Shown here: positions 49,101-58,999 of the stretch, piece by piece | How positions within the stretch are numbered: the first letter of the stretch is position 1 | How the letters are laid out: every line of letters begins with the position of its first letter | From: Acanthochlamys bracteata | Lineage: Eukaryota; Streptophyta; Magnoliopsida; Pandanales; Velloziaceae | Assembly: GCA_019914995.1 (NCBI GenBank) | Contig: CM034130.1 | Location: 2,480,001-2,544,000, forward strand | Direction: 5' to 3' | Length of the DNA stretch: 64,000 nucleotides | Position numbers and translations under genes: made by a program | Notes under the pieces: model-generated | The model's database searches: none | Seen by the model: only the letters and a program-made list of their open reading frames with translations | Told to the model about the DNA's origin: nothing

Positions 49101-50827
49101 CATCCCCGTATAGATCGCTACTTGTAACCCCAGATAACCAGCTACTAACGAGGCAGTCCAGGCTAATGCGTCTTAAATAAAAAAGGGAACCACTGATGAC
49201 AGCTACATTCTGTAATCAGTATGCAAACCTCGTCCTCATATAGCATAGTTACAGGGCAGGATCCAGAACACTGTCCGAATTCCTGGTCTTGACAGGTAGA
49301 ACATAAACATAGGTAGAAGTAATACAAACGATTCAATCATGTTTAACAAGGTAAGGTGTGAAAATTAAATTAGAATGGTTCAACATTAGACAAGCACTTG
49401 TAAGTCGAGCAAAACCTTTGCAGGTTTGAAAGACAAATTCTTAGTAAGTTAACATTAACAATGAAATAGTTGAGAAATAGCAACGTTATGTCATTCTTAT
49501 ACCATTCATACTACTGCAATGAAAAGACAAACAGTTGTTACACTGAAAACTGAAAAGGCAACTCTAAAAGAAAAGAAATTGAGGACTGAGACACTTTTTT
49601 CCACATCTCTATAATATGACCATGAGGTCATAGATTCAAGACAATTGGTCAGTAATCAATTTAGAAAAATAAACACAAAGTCATTCTCAGATACATAGAA
49701 TCAAAATGTGTGAGAAACTCAGTAAGTTATTAGGATAATCTAAGCAATAGGCTTGCTCATGATAACAAAGAATCACAAGCAAACACAAGAGGTGGCATAC
49801 CATTAGTAATGCCTTACGAACGTCCTACATAAACGACAAGTGCAAGAGCAAGTGAGATCCAGAACAACCAGATCTCAGTATCACGATGAATTCTCATCAG
49901 CCAGCTACAGTAGTGGAAAGAAAAATACAGACTATATTCCCCTTGATAAGCTCAGGATATCAACACAGCTTACTGTAACAATAGCAAAAACAGTAGCCAA
50001 TAGATAACTATTCCCATTTTTTGCCAAAAGAAACAAATCATAACCAGAAATCAACAAAATCTAGCAAAATATCAACAGCTTAACAATAGTCAACAGTACT
50101 ACTAGTAAAGATTCAGGTGAACATTGTGATGGCACAGACAGAAGAAAAGAAAACCTTCAACCAACATTTTACTCAGCAAAACAAAACCAGTAGCTCTGCC
50201 TCATCAACATTAGTCGCAAATAACAGCAAAATTGGTCAAAAAAAATAAAATATAACAAATCTCCAGTCGAGACATTCAGCACAATTCCGTCGTTCATTAA
50301 ACAAAAAGCCCTCTATAACCAATTGAGAAGGAACATAAACATAACCAAATGCAAAGAACTTTTAGTCTTTCAGAAAGCTGTGTTATAGACACAGTTCTTT
50401 TTTTGAAAACATAACCAATCGTAGACATTTAACGTTTGTTTTAACTTGACGACTCCAAAAGAATTGACATAATATTATGACATAGCAGGAGATTAAGAAC
50501 ATCAAGATAACCACATCCACCATAATTTCAGAAACCGATCATCATTTCACTAACCAAAATGCATCTGCAAATGTTTAATTTAGTGAGCTGTCAGAGTAAC
50601 GGACCATGCAAATTATGCAAGTATCCACCCAGTATACAGCACACATATACCATGACAAGAAGATAACAACACATACTGACAGAAACTAGACACAGTTCTT
50701 TTTTTGAAAACAAGATTATAACCATGTTCAACACAAATCAAACTAATATAAACTCAAAACCAGTCAAACTATTAAAAGGCGATCAAAAGCATCTAGATAA
50801 CCACATACGATTCAGGTCAATAGATCA
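49080..50827. other. region downstream of the cold-shock protein gene
   Basis: Less AT-rich than the transposon-dense spacer and with no recognisable protein. It may contain a long or spliced 3' untranslated region of the minus-strand gene. A partial duplication is present: TAGACACAGTTCTTTTTTTG occurs at 50386 and 50687, and ATAACCACAT in similar context near 50508 and 50798. Confidence 0.4.
50386..50812. repeat. decayed direct duplication (about 290-300 bp period) near the 3' end of the cold-shock gene
   Basis: Two blocks about 300 bp apart share TAGACACAGTTCTTTTTTTG with GAAAACA, and later GATnAAnAnCATCnAGATAA with CCACAT. The right copy abuts the stop codon of the glycine-rich protein gene; the left copy continues with a weak match to the stop-codon region (GATCATCA). 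The middle parts are diverged. Confidence 0.55.
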
Positions 50828-51511
50828 TCACTGGCCACCAGAAGTGCAATCCCTTGCAAGGTGGCCATATCCCCCGCACTGATAGCACTCTCTCCCGCCA
50901 CCGCGGCTACCATATCCTCCACCACCGCCGCCTCCGCCGCCGCCCTGGCTACATTCCCTCGCCAAATGCCCCACTTCACCACAATTGTAACAAGCTCCAC
51001 CACCGCCGCCACCGCCATATCCGTCACCACGACTATATCCACCGCTTCCACCATATCCGCCACCACCGCCATATCCGCCACCACCGCCAAATCCGCCACC
51101 ACCGCCAAATCCACCGTGGCCGCCATAACCGCCGCCACCGCCATAACTGCCGCCGCTACGACCACCACCTCTCCCACCATATCCACCGCTTCCCCGACCA
51201 CCGCCGCCACGTCCGCCAACATAACCACCGCCACCATAGTTCCCACCATCAGATCCCTGGATCTCAGCACCATCCGGACCGGTAACATCAACGGCCTTAG
51301 TGCGGCCATCATCACCCTGAGAAATAGAGAACTCGACTACGTCACCTTGATTGAGAGAACGGAATCCCTCCGCCTTGATGGATGACTGATGAACGAACAG
51401 ATCCTCACCGCCGGCATCTGGACAGATGAAGCCAAATCCCTTGGTACTGTTGAACCACTTCACCGTTCCCTTCACTCGTTCTTCTGCCGCCGCCATCTCC
51501 GCCGCCGCCAC
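50828..51511 (-). CDS. CSP: cold-shock domain, glycine-rich, CCHC zinc-knuckle RNA-binding protein (CSP/GRP2 type)
   Basis: A nucleic-acid chaperone of the plant cold-shock protein family, expected to melt RNA secondary structure during cold and development. The 227-aa intronless frame has a cold-shock domain (about 12-77) with RNP1 KGFGFI (24-29) and RNP2 DLFVHQ (37-42). A long Gly-rich region (about 88-172) follows, then two CCHC knuckles, [14 protein letters not shown] (174-187) and [14 protein letters not shown] (209-222), ending TSGGQ. Two-knuckle architecture matches Arabidopsis CSP2/CSP4 (GRP2), although position beside ARO and thaumatin genes corresponds to CSP1 (At4g36020). The first ATG is taken; a second Met at residue 6 is an alternative start. 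A minus-strand TATA-like CATATAAATA (51627-51636) lies about 115 bp upstream. The overlapping open frames in this GC-rich repeat are shadows. Confidence 0.94.
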   Translation of the reverse strand: MAAAEMAAAEERVKGTVKWFNSTKGFGFICPDAGGEDLFVHQSSIKAEGFRSLNQGDVVEFSISQGDDGRTKAVDVTGPDGAEIQGSDGGNYGGGGYVGGRGGGGRGSGGYGGRGGGRSGGSYGGGGGYGGHGGFGGGGGFGGGGGYGGGGGYGGSGGYSRGDGYGGGGGGGACYNCGEVGHLARECSQGGGGGGGGGGYGSRGGGRECYQCGGYGHLARDCTSGGQ

Positions 51512-51626
51512 GAAAAAAACTCGAGAACCAAAAGGAATAAAAAACCCTAGTGCGAGAGTTTGTGAAATTTAGAGAGAGAAAATGGGAGAAATAGCGCGAC
51601 GGTTGCGATCTCGTCCTCTAGGGTGT

Positions 51627-51637
51627 TATTTATATGG
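51627..51637 (-). promoter_or_regulatory. TATA box of the cold-shock protein gene
   Basis: The complement reads CCATATAAATA, about 115 bp upstream of the ATG, a suitable distance for a leader of about 80-90 nt. Confidence 0.55.
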
Positions 51638-52094
51638 AACGGGAGAGAATGATGAAAAAGCCTGTGGGTCCCATTTACTGTAAGTCAGCAATTAGACTGG
51701 TATTGAACTATAATTTTTGAAACAAAAAGGGTTCGTTTGGAAATTGAATTTAGATAATTTTGTCAGGATTTAATATTTTTTTAACTAACAATCAAGCAAA
51801 TAGGCTAACATGTTAATAATAATTGGGTAAAAGTCATCGGAGAATACAAAATTTTCTTAATTATATGAATTAAATATTTATTAACACCTCATGCTTCGTT
51901 GCAATTAAGAAATAGTATTCCTCTCTTTAGTTTTGAATCTTTTGTTTTGGTAAGAGAGAGCAACGAATGCATTTAGTGCTATTTAAGATATGTTTCTTGT
52001 GTTTGATGTTTCATGTTTATTATCGCTTGAAAGAGATTGGTCGGTTCAATGTTCTACTGTAGTCAAACCTCGAGAAGATAAAAAGATTTATTTC

Positions 52095-52650
52095 TTCGGT
52101 AGAGTTTGCAAATTTGGCTCGATTCGAAAATTCGATCCAAAAAAAATCAGACATGGATCAACCTTTAATTAATTTCGGGTCGATCTGAAAATGATCCGAA
52201 ATTTTAAACGGATTCGAATCGGATTCGGATTAATTCGAAATTGATCCATTTAATATTTAATTATTTATATAGTATATATTACTTAATAATTAGAAAATAA
52301 AAAAAATTAATTAAATTTGTATATATATTTTTTAATTTATTTTAATTTAACTAATTTTTATTTAATTTATAAATTTTATCAAAATTAATATTTTTCTTTT
52401 AAATATATCATAATTAATAATTTATATATATTATTATTAAAAATTAATATTTATTATTTTTATTTTAATAATTTAATTATTAAATAGGTCGATCCGAATT
52501 TGATCCGGTTATAAATAGGTTGAATTAGAATTAATAATTTTGACCCATATAAATAAATAAGTCGAATTAAGATTGAATAATTTTGACCCGATTATTATAT
52601 AGATCGATTCAGAATCGACTCAGAAATCTGAACCCTATTTTTCGGTCTTC
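52095..52650. mobile_element. probable non-autonomous hAT-like element (family D copy)
   Basis: Sub-terminal GGGTCGATCTGAAAATGATC and CAGAATCGACTCAG stretches, rich in CGGATTC/GATCCG motifs, flank an AT-rich core with TATATTACTTAATAATTAG, which is the reverse complement of a block in the 58264 element. TTCGGT occurs at both borders and may be part of the target duplication. Ends are approximate. Confidence 0.5.
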
Positions 52651-53481
52651 CTTGGTGAATTTCGATGCATTAGGAATTTCTTTGATTAAATGTTAATTCA
52701 TGTACGTAGTTAATGTGCGCTAAGTGAGAGAACCAAATTTGTCTTAAAAAAAAATGTTCCGCTTGCGTTGGATCTTAACATTGGGATGCTATTTGCAAAA
52801 ATTTTTATAAAATTGTTTAATATTTTAAAATTTTTAAATATTACTTATTAAAATTTTTTAAAATTTATATTTATGGATTAGATAAATTATATTATTAATA
52901 ATTTTTTATATTTTATTTATCTCATTATTATCGTCTTTTTAGAGATTATATTTAATTTTATAAATACACACTTATATAATTATATTTATATTTAAAAATA
53001 TAATTTCTTACGTAATCAATCAACTAGACGGCAAATAATCATCTTCGTCTAAAAAAAAGAAAAATAATCTAAAATACTACCGAACAGAATAATTTTTGCT
53101 CATATAATAAATTTTTCACAAAATAAATTAAACAACACTGCACTCGTTACAAACGAACGATTGATCTTTTCTATCTATTTTAGCTTCACTCAAATTTTCG
53201 AGAGCTCTCTTGATTCATGAATATTTCTTATAAACTGAAATTGTAAGATCGCAAGTAAGATTAGAAAATTAAAAATTTTAGAATTAAGATCAAAATTTTA
53301 AGAATCAGAAGTAAAATCAGAATCTTATATCAAGTAGGATTATTTTGTTAATGTAAAATTATAAAATCGTAAGATTTAAATCAAACTTTTAACAATATAG
53401 TTTGATTTAATGCATACTGGAAAGGTGATAATGGTGAGAAGAGGGTTTCCTTCCTTCCAGTGGAAAAGAGCCAGCAGCAGA

Positions 53482-53530
53482 AGCTTGTGACTTGTGAGGA
53501 AGAAGCTTGTGACTTGTGAGGACTGAGGAG
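53482..53530. repeat. 24-bp tandem repeat
   Basis: GAAGCTTGTGACTTGTGAGG is repeated twice in succession, just upstream of a GC-richer stretch containing TGCTTCTGGCAC and GAAGCCAGAAGC. No coding sense is evident. Confidence 0.8.
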
Positions 53531-54661
53531 TTACAACTTACAAGTGCTTCTGGCACTGTGGCGCGACAAGAGGATCAGCCCAAAAATTTAGTCGCAACAG
53601 AAGCCAGAAGCGAGCCCCCAGCTTCTGTAAAGCTATTTTTTGCTAGCTGCTACATATGAAACTCTTCAACTTCATCAGAAAGTGATGCAACTTGATTCAA
53701 ATAGACCCAGGATACCAAACACTATCAAATGAAAGCCCATATTTTGAAAAGAATAGCGTTAGGCAGGCATAGATTTCAAGCTTAACCTAATGGTCCCTTC
53801 TCTTTCAAGCTTAACTTTTACTTTAGTTTAAAGTGAGTCGAATGTTGAAAGTAAATTTGAAAAAAAAAATGAATTTAAAGTGTAACTAGACAAGCTCTAT
53901 ATAAAACTAATTTGAAAGCGACTTTTTAGAAAAAAGTAAGTGAATTGTAAGTGTGAAAAACACATATAATGTTTCGTCCTCTTTCGAACAGTTGAATACT
54001 ACAAACTACTACATCAGGCTGTAACGTATCCTTCTTGTTTGTTTGGGACTCATGTACTAGCAAGTATCATCATAAAGAGTTCAGAAACATAAAGAGTACA
54101 CTTAAAACAGTTGTTCTTATTTTGTGTTTCTGAAACCCATCGTCCACCTAGCCATCGCAGGTGTCCCACTCAAGCATCTAATTAACAAAATGGCCACCTT
54201 TTTTTTTTCTGATAGCTTTTGCTGAAATGTAAATAGGAAAACAACATAGCAGCAATAAACAATTTGGCTACTAGACATTGATCAATCTGCGACGAACTCA
54301 ACTTCATACTGCTAATTGGTTCATTAAAGAAATACATATTGGTAGATAGTAACCCAATGACTTTGCTGTCTTTTCCTCTGTTCAACATGCACACTAACAA
54401 AAAGGATATAGTAGTAATGCAATCTGATATTTGTTTCTTTCTTAGCCTACAAAACATTTGGTGAGCTAAGAATCACATCAAAATCAAGAAAATATTATCA
54501 CAATGTTAAGCAATGTCAATTAATCTTTACTACCGTATAGATAGCTATTGCTCAAAAAATTGTTTGACGCATGTACAAAACTGAACATCTTAACTGAAAC
54601 TGAGTTCGAGGTCTACCTCTTTGTAGCACTAATGTGTTAATCAAAACTCGCCTGTGCTGGA

Positions 54662-56599
54662 TCAATGGAACCCTCCTCTGTGACCTCTGGATTGATAGAG
54701 CTCCAACCTTCCCTTGGCCTCTGGCAACAACTCATCCACAGTTTCATCCTGCACCATATGGCTCTGCTTTGATGCCCATTCCAGCAATGTCAGAACTTCA
54801 GCTAATGCCTCGCTGTCCGGTACATTGAGAGCAATGTAGCATAATAGAATCAGTGAAACAATCTGGACCGCCTGCTCTCCAAAGTACACAAGCTGAATTA
54901 GATGCTTGACCCCTCCTGCATTGATAATCGCCTTAGAATGATCAACGCACAAGAAATTATCCTTACAAGCAAACTTTGTCAAGGCGATTGCTGCCTCTCT
55001 TGATACATCCCCTTCTCTCTCATCGAGGAGCCGGACCAGAGGGCCTACAATTCGCGTCTCGGTTGCCCTGAAGGTCCTTGATAAACAACCCAAAGCAACT
55101 ATGCATGGCAGTAGGAGGTCATCATACTCAGCTTTGTCAACAACATGGAGGAGCTGATCAACAACAGCTCTCGCAGCAGGCGTAGTGGGCTTGAACGCAG
55201 ATCGCCGCAAGTCAGGATCCTGCTCTGCCACGCGGGTTATCTCCATCAACGCCATCGCAGAATTGTACTGAATTTCATCCTGGCCTTTCTCAAGCAAGAC
55301 AGCAAAACACAACAGAGCTTTGGACTCTGTAATGCTTTTGCAAATTGCTGAATTGCCTTTGGCAAGGTGCCATAGTGCCCTGGCAGCCATGGCCTTCAAC
55401 TCAGCCTTGGTAACAGGTTCCTCAAATTCCCTCCCTTTGATGCTAGCGCCAGATAGTGTGATGTGTGGCCGTGAACCATGTGGGTGGTGACCATCCACAG
55501 CGGAAGAATTCACCTTTCCGGACTTGGCAGCTATTGTTGACTGAACAACTGAATGCATCTGGTTACGTGCAGCATGAGCCTGATTTCCAAGCGGGTGTTT
55601 AACCAGCGGCTGATCAGGTTGTTCTGCAGAAGCAGCAGCAGCAGCACTGTTGTCATCGTTCAAATTGCTATTATTGGCAACGACAACAGAGTGAATTGAC
55701 ATATGCTTGGATGGAATCGAATACTTGCTATGCTCTTCAACGGTCTCAAACGCCAAATGTCCAACAAGAAGCCGAACCACATTGTGCTGGGCAAACAAAT
55801 CCTGACATTTTGGGTACGCACCAGCGAGCTCAGCCACCGCCCACGCAACAACCGACTGAACCTTCATCAATCCTTCCTTCAAAACCTTGGCAAAGGCCGC
55901 GCAAACTCCAGCAAGCACCATCTGCTCTACATTCTCCGGGTCTCTGGCAAGAAGCCCGATCGCTCTTGCCGCATTCTCCTGCCCTTCAGGTTTCCCTTCC
56001 TTAACCAACCTCAACAACGGCCCAACTCCATCTTCCTCAATAATTAATTTCCCATACCGTTCATTATCTCTCGCGAGAGAAACAAGCGAAGCAGCAGCAT
56101 CAGCACGGGACTCCAAAGATCCCGTGTGCATTGTAGCGATCTGTTCCCAAATCAGAAACAGAATCGGTTCGTTCTGAGCGATGGGAGGTAAACCAATATG
56201 AACATCATCGTCATCATCAGCAGAAGAAGAAGAAACACGAAGAAGCCAAGACAAATCACCAATCGAATTATCCAGCGAAACAGTTAACTTCTTAAACGCT
56301 CCGGCAGGAATGATCGTGAACACACGTTTCACAAGCCCGTGAGCGCGACACTTAGAAACAAGAGAGAAAGCTTTATCAAGCGCTTGCTCTGTGTCATCCA
56401 TGATACGGCGAGCAGGGCGTTCATAGAGCTCAGCTCGAGCAGCTTGCCGTAGAAGAACGGAGAGACGTTCGGTACGTGATTTGATTTCTTGACATTCAGG
56501 CCGGAAACTGTGGGCCTCGTCCGCCCATTTAGTTACTTGATCGGCGAGCTGGATCGGCTTCGCCAAAATCTGTTTAACACCGTCCCCCATCATCTTCAC
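54662..56599 (-). CDS. ARO: ARMADILLO REPEAT ONLY (ARO) protein
   Basis: An intronless 645-aa armadillo-repeat protein of the plant ARO family. Arabidopsis ARO1 organises actin and tip growth in pollen tubes and ARO2-4 act in trichomes and roots, scaffolding ROP GTPase signalling. The N terminus MGDGVKQILAKPIQLADQV is the family hallmark; Met4 begins this motif, so the true start may be Met4 and not the first ATG. Residues about 20-140 form the helical N-terminal domain. ARM repeats follow from about 150 (for example GVGPLLRLVKEG, GPLVRLLDEREGD, INAGGVKHLIQLV). A low-complexity insertion at about 300-390 carries runs of Ala, Asn and His. Acidic DDDDD lies near residue 128. The closest syntenic relative is ARO3 (At4g36030). 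Length fits the family and no damage is seen. Confidence 0.93.
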   Translation of the reverse strand: MKMMGDGVKQILAKPIQLADQVTKWADEAHSFRPECQEIKSRTERLSVLLRQAARAELYERPARRIMDDTEQALDKAFSLVSKCRAHGLVKRVFTIIPAGAFKKLTVSLDNSIGDLSWLLRVSSSSADDDDDVHIGLPPIAQNEPILFLIWEQIATMHTGSLESRADAAASLVSLARDNERYGKLIIEEDGVGPLLRLVKEGKPEGQENAARAIGLLARDPENVEQMVLAGVCAAFAKVLKEGLMKVQSVVAWAVAELAGAYPKCQDLFAQHNVVRLLVGHLAFETVEEHSKYSIPSKHMSIHSVVVANNSNLNDDNSAAAAASAEQPDQPLVKHPLGNQAHAARNQMHSVVQSTIAAKSGKVNSSAVDGHHPHGSRPHITLSGASIKGREFEEPVTKAELKAMAARALWHLAKGNSAICKSITESKALLCFAVLLEKGQDEIQYNSAMALMEITRVAEQDPDLRRSAFKPTTPAARAVVDQLLHVVDKAEYDDLLLPCIVALGCLSRTFRATETRIVGPLVRLLDEREGDVSREAAIALTKFACKDNFLCVDHSKAIINAGGVKHLIQLVYFGEQAVQIVSLILLCYIALNVPDSEALAEVLTLLEWASKQSHMVQDETVDELLPEAKGRLELYQSRGHRGGFH

Positions 56600-58221
56600 C
56601 TCACCGCCGCCTACCGCCGCGCCGCAGCGGAAAAGCGAATTTAGGTAAAATCTAAAATATATCTGTAATCTCTAGAACCGCTTTTGTGATCGAATCGAAT
56701 TCTACAAAAAGTGTCTTTTTCTTTTGTTTCTTAATTGATTGATTTGTGAAATTGGATTGAATTGAAATTGATTGGAGAAAGAAAGAAAGCATGAAAGGGA
56801 AGAAGGAGATGGTGCTGCTGAGCTGGAAATGGGAAGGAAGTCTTTTTGGGTTTTGCACGGCCGAACGCGTTTTGCTCCAGGGATTTTTTTTTCTTAACTG
56901 TTTATTAATATTTTGCAAAACCAATACTGTAAGATTCGAGTTATTTAATACGGACCTAACGAAAGTGTTCCTATTTGTTTATATATATAAGGAAATGTAA
57001 TTAATAAAGACGATTGTTGAATGTAGAGGGATAGGTTTGTAAAATTATTTCCGGCTTAATTTAGTTGACGAGGCTTAAGTGGGGTAGTTTTCAATTTGCA
57101 GGTTTCAACCCTGTCAGTTCGCGTTCGAATATCAATATGAAAATTTTATTTTGACATGGAATATTTTTGAAAATGTAATATTAGTTTGTGAGTGAGATTT
57201 AATAATTAGATGGTTATGGTTTGAGACAGTTGAGAGAGTAGTGGGCCAGGCAGTTGCTCTCGGGTGATGATAGCTTTTGGGTGAGGAGAACGTTGGCCCC
57301 CACCTCTTGATTCCAGTTGATGGTTATACTAAGGAAGTATTCTGGATATATTTTTTTAAATAAAAATATTTTTATTTTTTTAATTGAATTTTATTTTTTT
57401 ATTTTTAAAAAATATATAAAAATATATAATAAAAATTTTATTATGTAAAATTTTTTATATTTTTTAAATTTTTAAATAAATGTTTTCATATATATTTATA
57501 AAATATGTATTAATTGACATAAAATAAATGTAATTTCAAACTCATGCTAAAGGGACATTTTAGTTTATAAATTTTCTTTTATAAATGTCCGTTTGATTGG
57601 TATTGACTCCAATTGTTTTAGATCTTTTTAGAACAAAATTTTTTTTTATAAATTTTTTTATAATCAAAAGGGCCTTATACACTATAGTGAGCCAAGGGGC
57701 AAAAAAGTTCCATACAGTTACCAACATTTTAATTGGTCCATATAAAACGTATATAAAAGAAAAAAAATTAAATTAATTGAAAAGATCAATTAATTACCCA
57801 TTCTTTGTTCTAATTGACAATATATAAATCGTTTCCTCTAAATAAGGGTACGTATTGTACGACTAATCTTATAATACGTACTCCAATAATTTGGAAAACA
57901 TACTCCAAGTTATTATATATACTTTTTTAAAAATAATTTTAAATAAATTTTATAAATAATTATAAAAAATTTATTGAGAAGTGTGAATTAAAAAAGTTAA
58001 AATATGTTTTTTTTTTAGGAACACAATTCCATGTGAAACAGGCTGAACTTAAATTTAGAAAAAAAAAGATTTGGTAAAACTAAAATGTGTCCTAATAAAA
58101 GCTCGAATATATTAGCCTAACAACATAACAAATAAAAATTGTGTAGTACATCACAGTTTACACACGTACCACAAAACCCAAATCTAAGTGGACCCGGGCG
58201 GTCTTACATTTGCCAAAGAAA

Positions 58222-58999
58222 GGGCGTGTTTATTTGGAAGTGGATGAAGTGAAATTTTTAGTAGGAGTGACAATATGAATTTATAGATTAGTTTCGGATC
58301 GACCCATATAATAAATGAGTTAAAAATGTTCAACTTTAATTCGATCCATTATTTATATGGATCAAAATTGTCAATCCTAACCCAACCTATTTATAATCCG
58401 GTCAAACTCAGATCGACCCATTTAATAATTAAATTATTAAAAAATTATAGATATTAATTTTTAATAATAATATATCAAAATTATTAATTATGATATATTA
58501 AAAAAATATATATTAATTTTGACAAATTTATAAATTAAATAAAAATTAGTTAAAATTAAGATAAATTAAAAATATATATATACAAATTAAATTCAAATTT
58601 TTTGCTATTTTTTTCTAATTATTAAGTAATATATACTTAATAAGTAATATAAACCGATCCGAATCCGTTTAAATTTTTTTAGGTCATTTTCAAGTCGACC
58701 CGAAATCGACCCAAATCCGCCTAAGACTTGATCCGAACCCGACCTTTTCGGATCGGTTTCAGATTGGGTTTTCGGGTCGGATCAAAATTTACCATCTTTG
58801 ATTTTTAGTAAATAGGTTTAAAAAATTAAATTAAAAATTAAAAATAATAATAATAAATAATTTTTATATTTGTTTTTAATTAATAATAAATTTGAAAAAT
58901 GAATTAAGGAAATTTTTTGATAAATATGTTATTTTAATTTTTTTATTTTATATTAAAAATGAGTTTAAAAAAAATAACATTTTAGAGATAAATACGTCC
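58222..58999. mobile_element. Tourist-like MITE, family C copy 3, split by another element
   Basis: Left end GGGCGTGTTTATTTGG pairs with right end AGATAAATACGTCC. Removing the inserted 58264-58801 element and one copy of its duplication leaves about 231 bp, the size of the family C copies at 31278 (235) and 42544 (237). The flanking TWA duplication is not clean. Confidence 0.7.
58264..58801. mobile_element. hAT-like MITE (family D) nested in a Harbinger MITE
   Basis: 538 bp, flanked by a perfect 9-bp repeat TTTTTAGTA (58255-58263 and 58802-58810) containing the 8-bp duplication expected of hAT elements. Ends GGAGTGACAATATGAATTT and AAAATTTACCATCTTTGA are imperfect inverted repeats. Sub-termini are rich in GATCGACCC/GGATCGG motifs and the core is AT-rich. 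No transposase. Confidence 0.8.

Larger units (their letters stand above)
51650..54661. other. spacer between the cold-shock and ARO genes
   Basis: No gene seen. About 52095-52650 is a family D-like repeat rich in GATCCG and GATTCG motifs. About 52780-53000 is AT-rich. About 53440-53640 is GC-richer and contains a short tandem repeat (own entry). The last kilobase before the ARO stop is probably partly its 3' untranslated region. Confidence 0.4.

Noticed and set aside
50812-51385. Four long open frames overlapping the cold-shock protein gene on both strands
   Set aside because: They are shadow frames produced by the GGN-rich glycine codons; only the 227-codon frame has CSD and CCHC motifs.
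55660-56177. Open frames opposite or overlapping the ARO gene
   Set aside because: Shadows of the 645-codon armadillo frame.
57095-57140. Possible tRNA-like sequence (GGTTTCAACCC, GTTCGCGTTCGAATATC)
   Set aside because: No acceptor and D-arm partners could be found to fold a cloverleaf.
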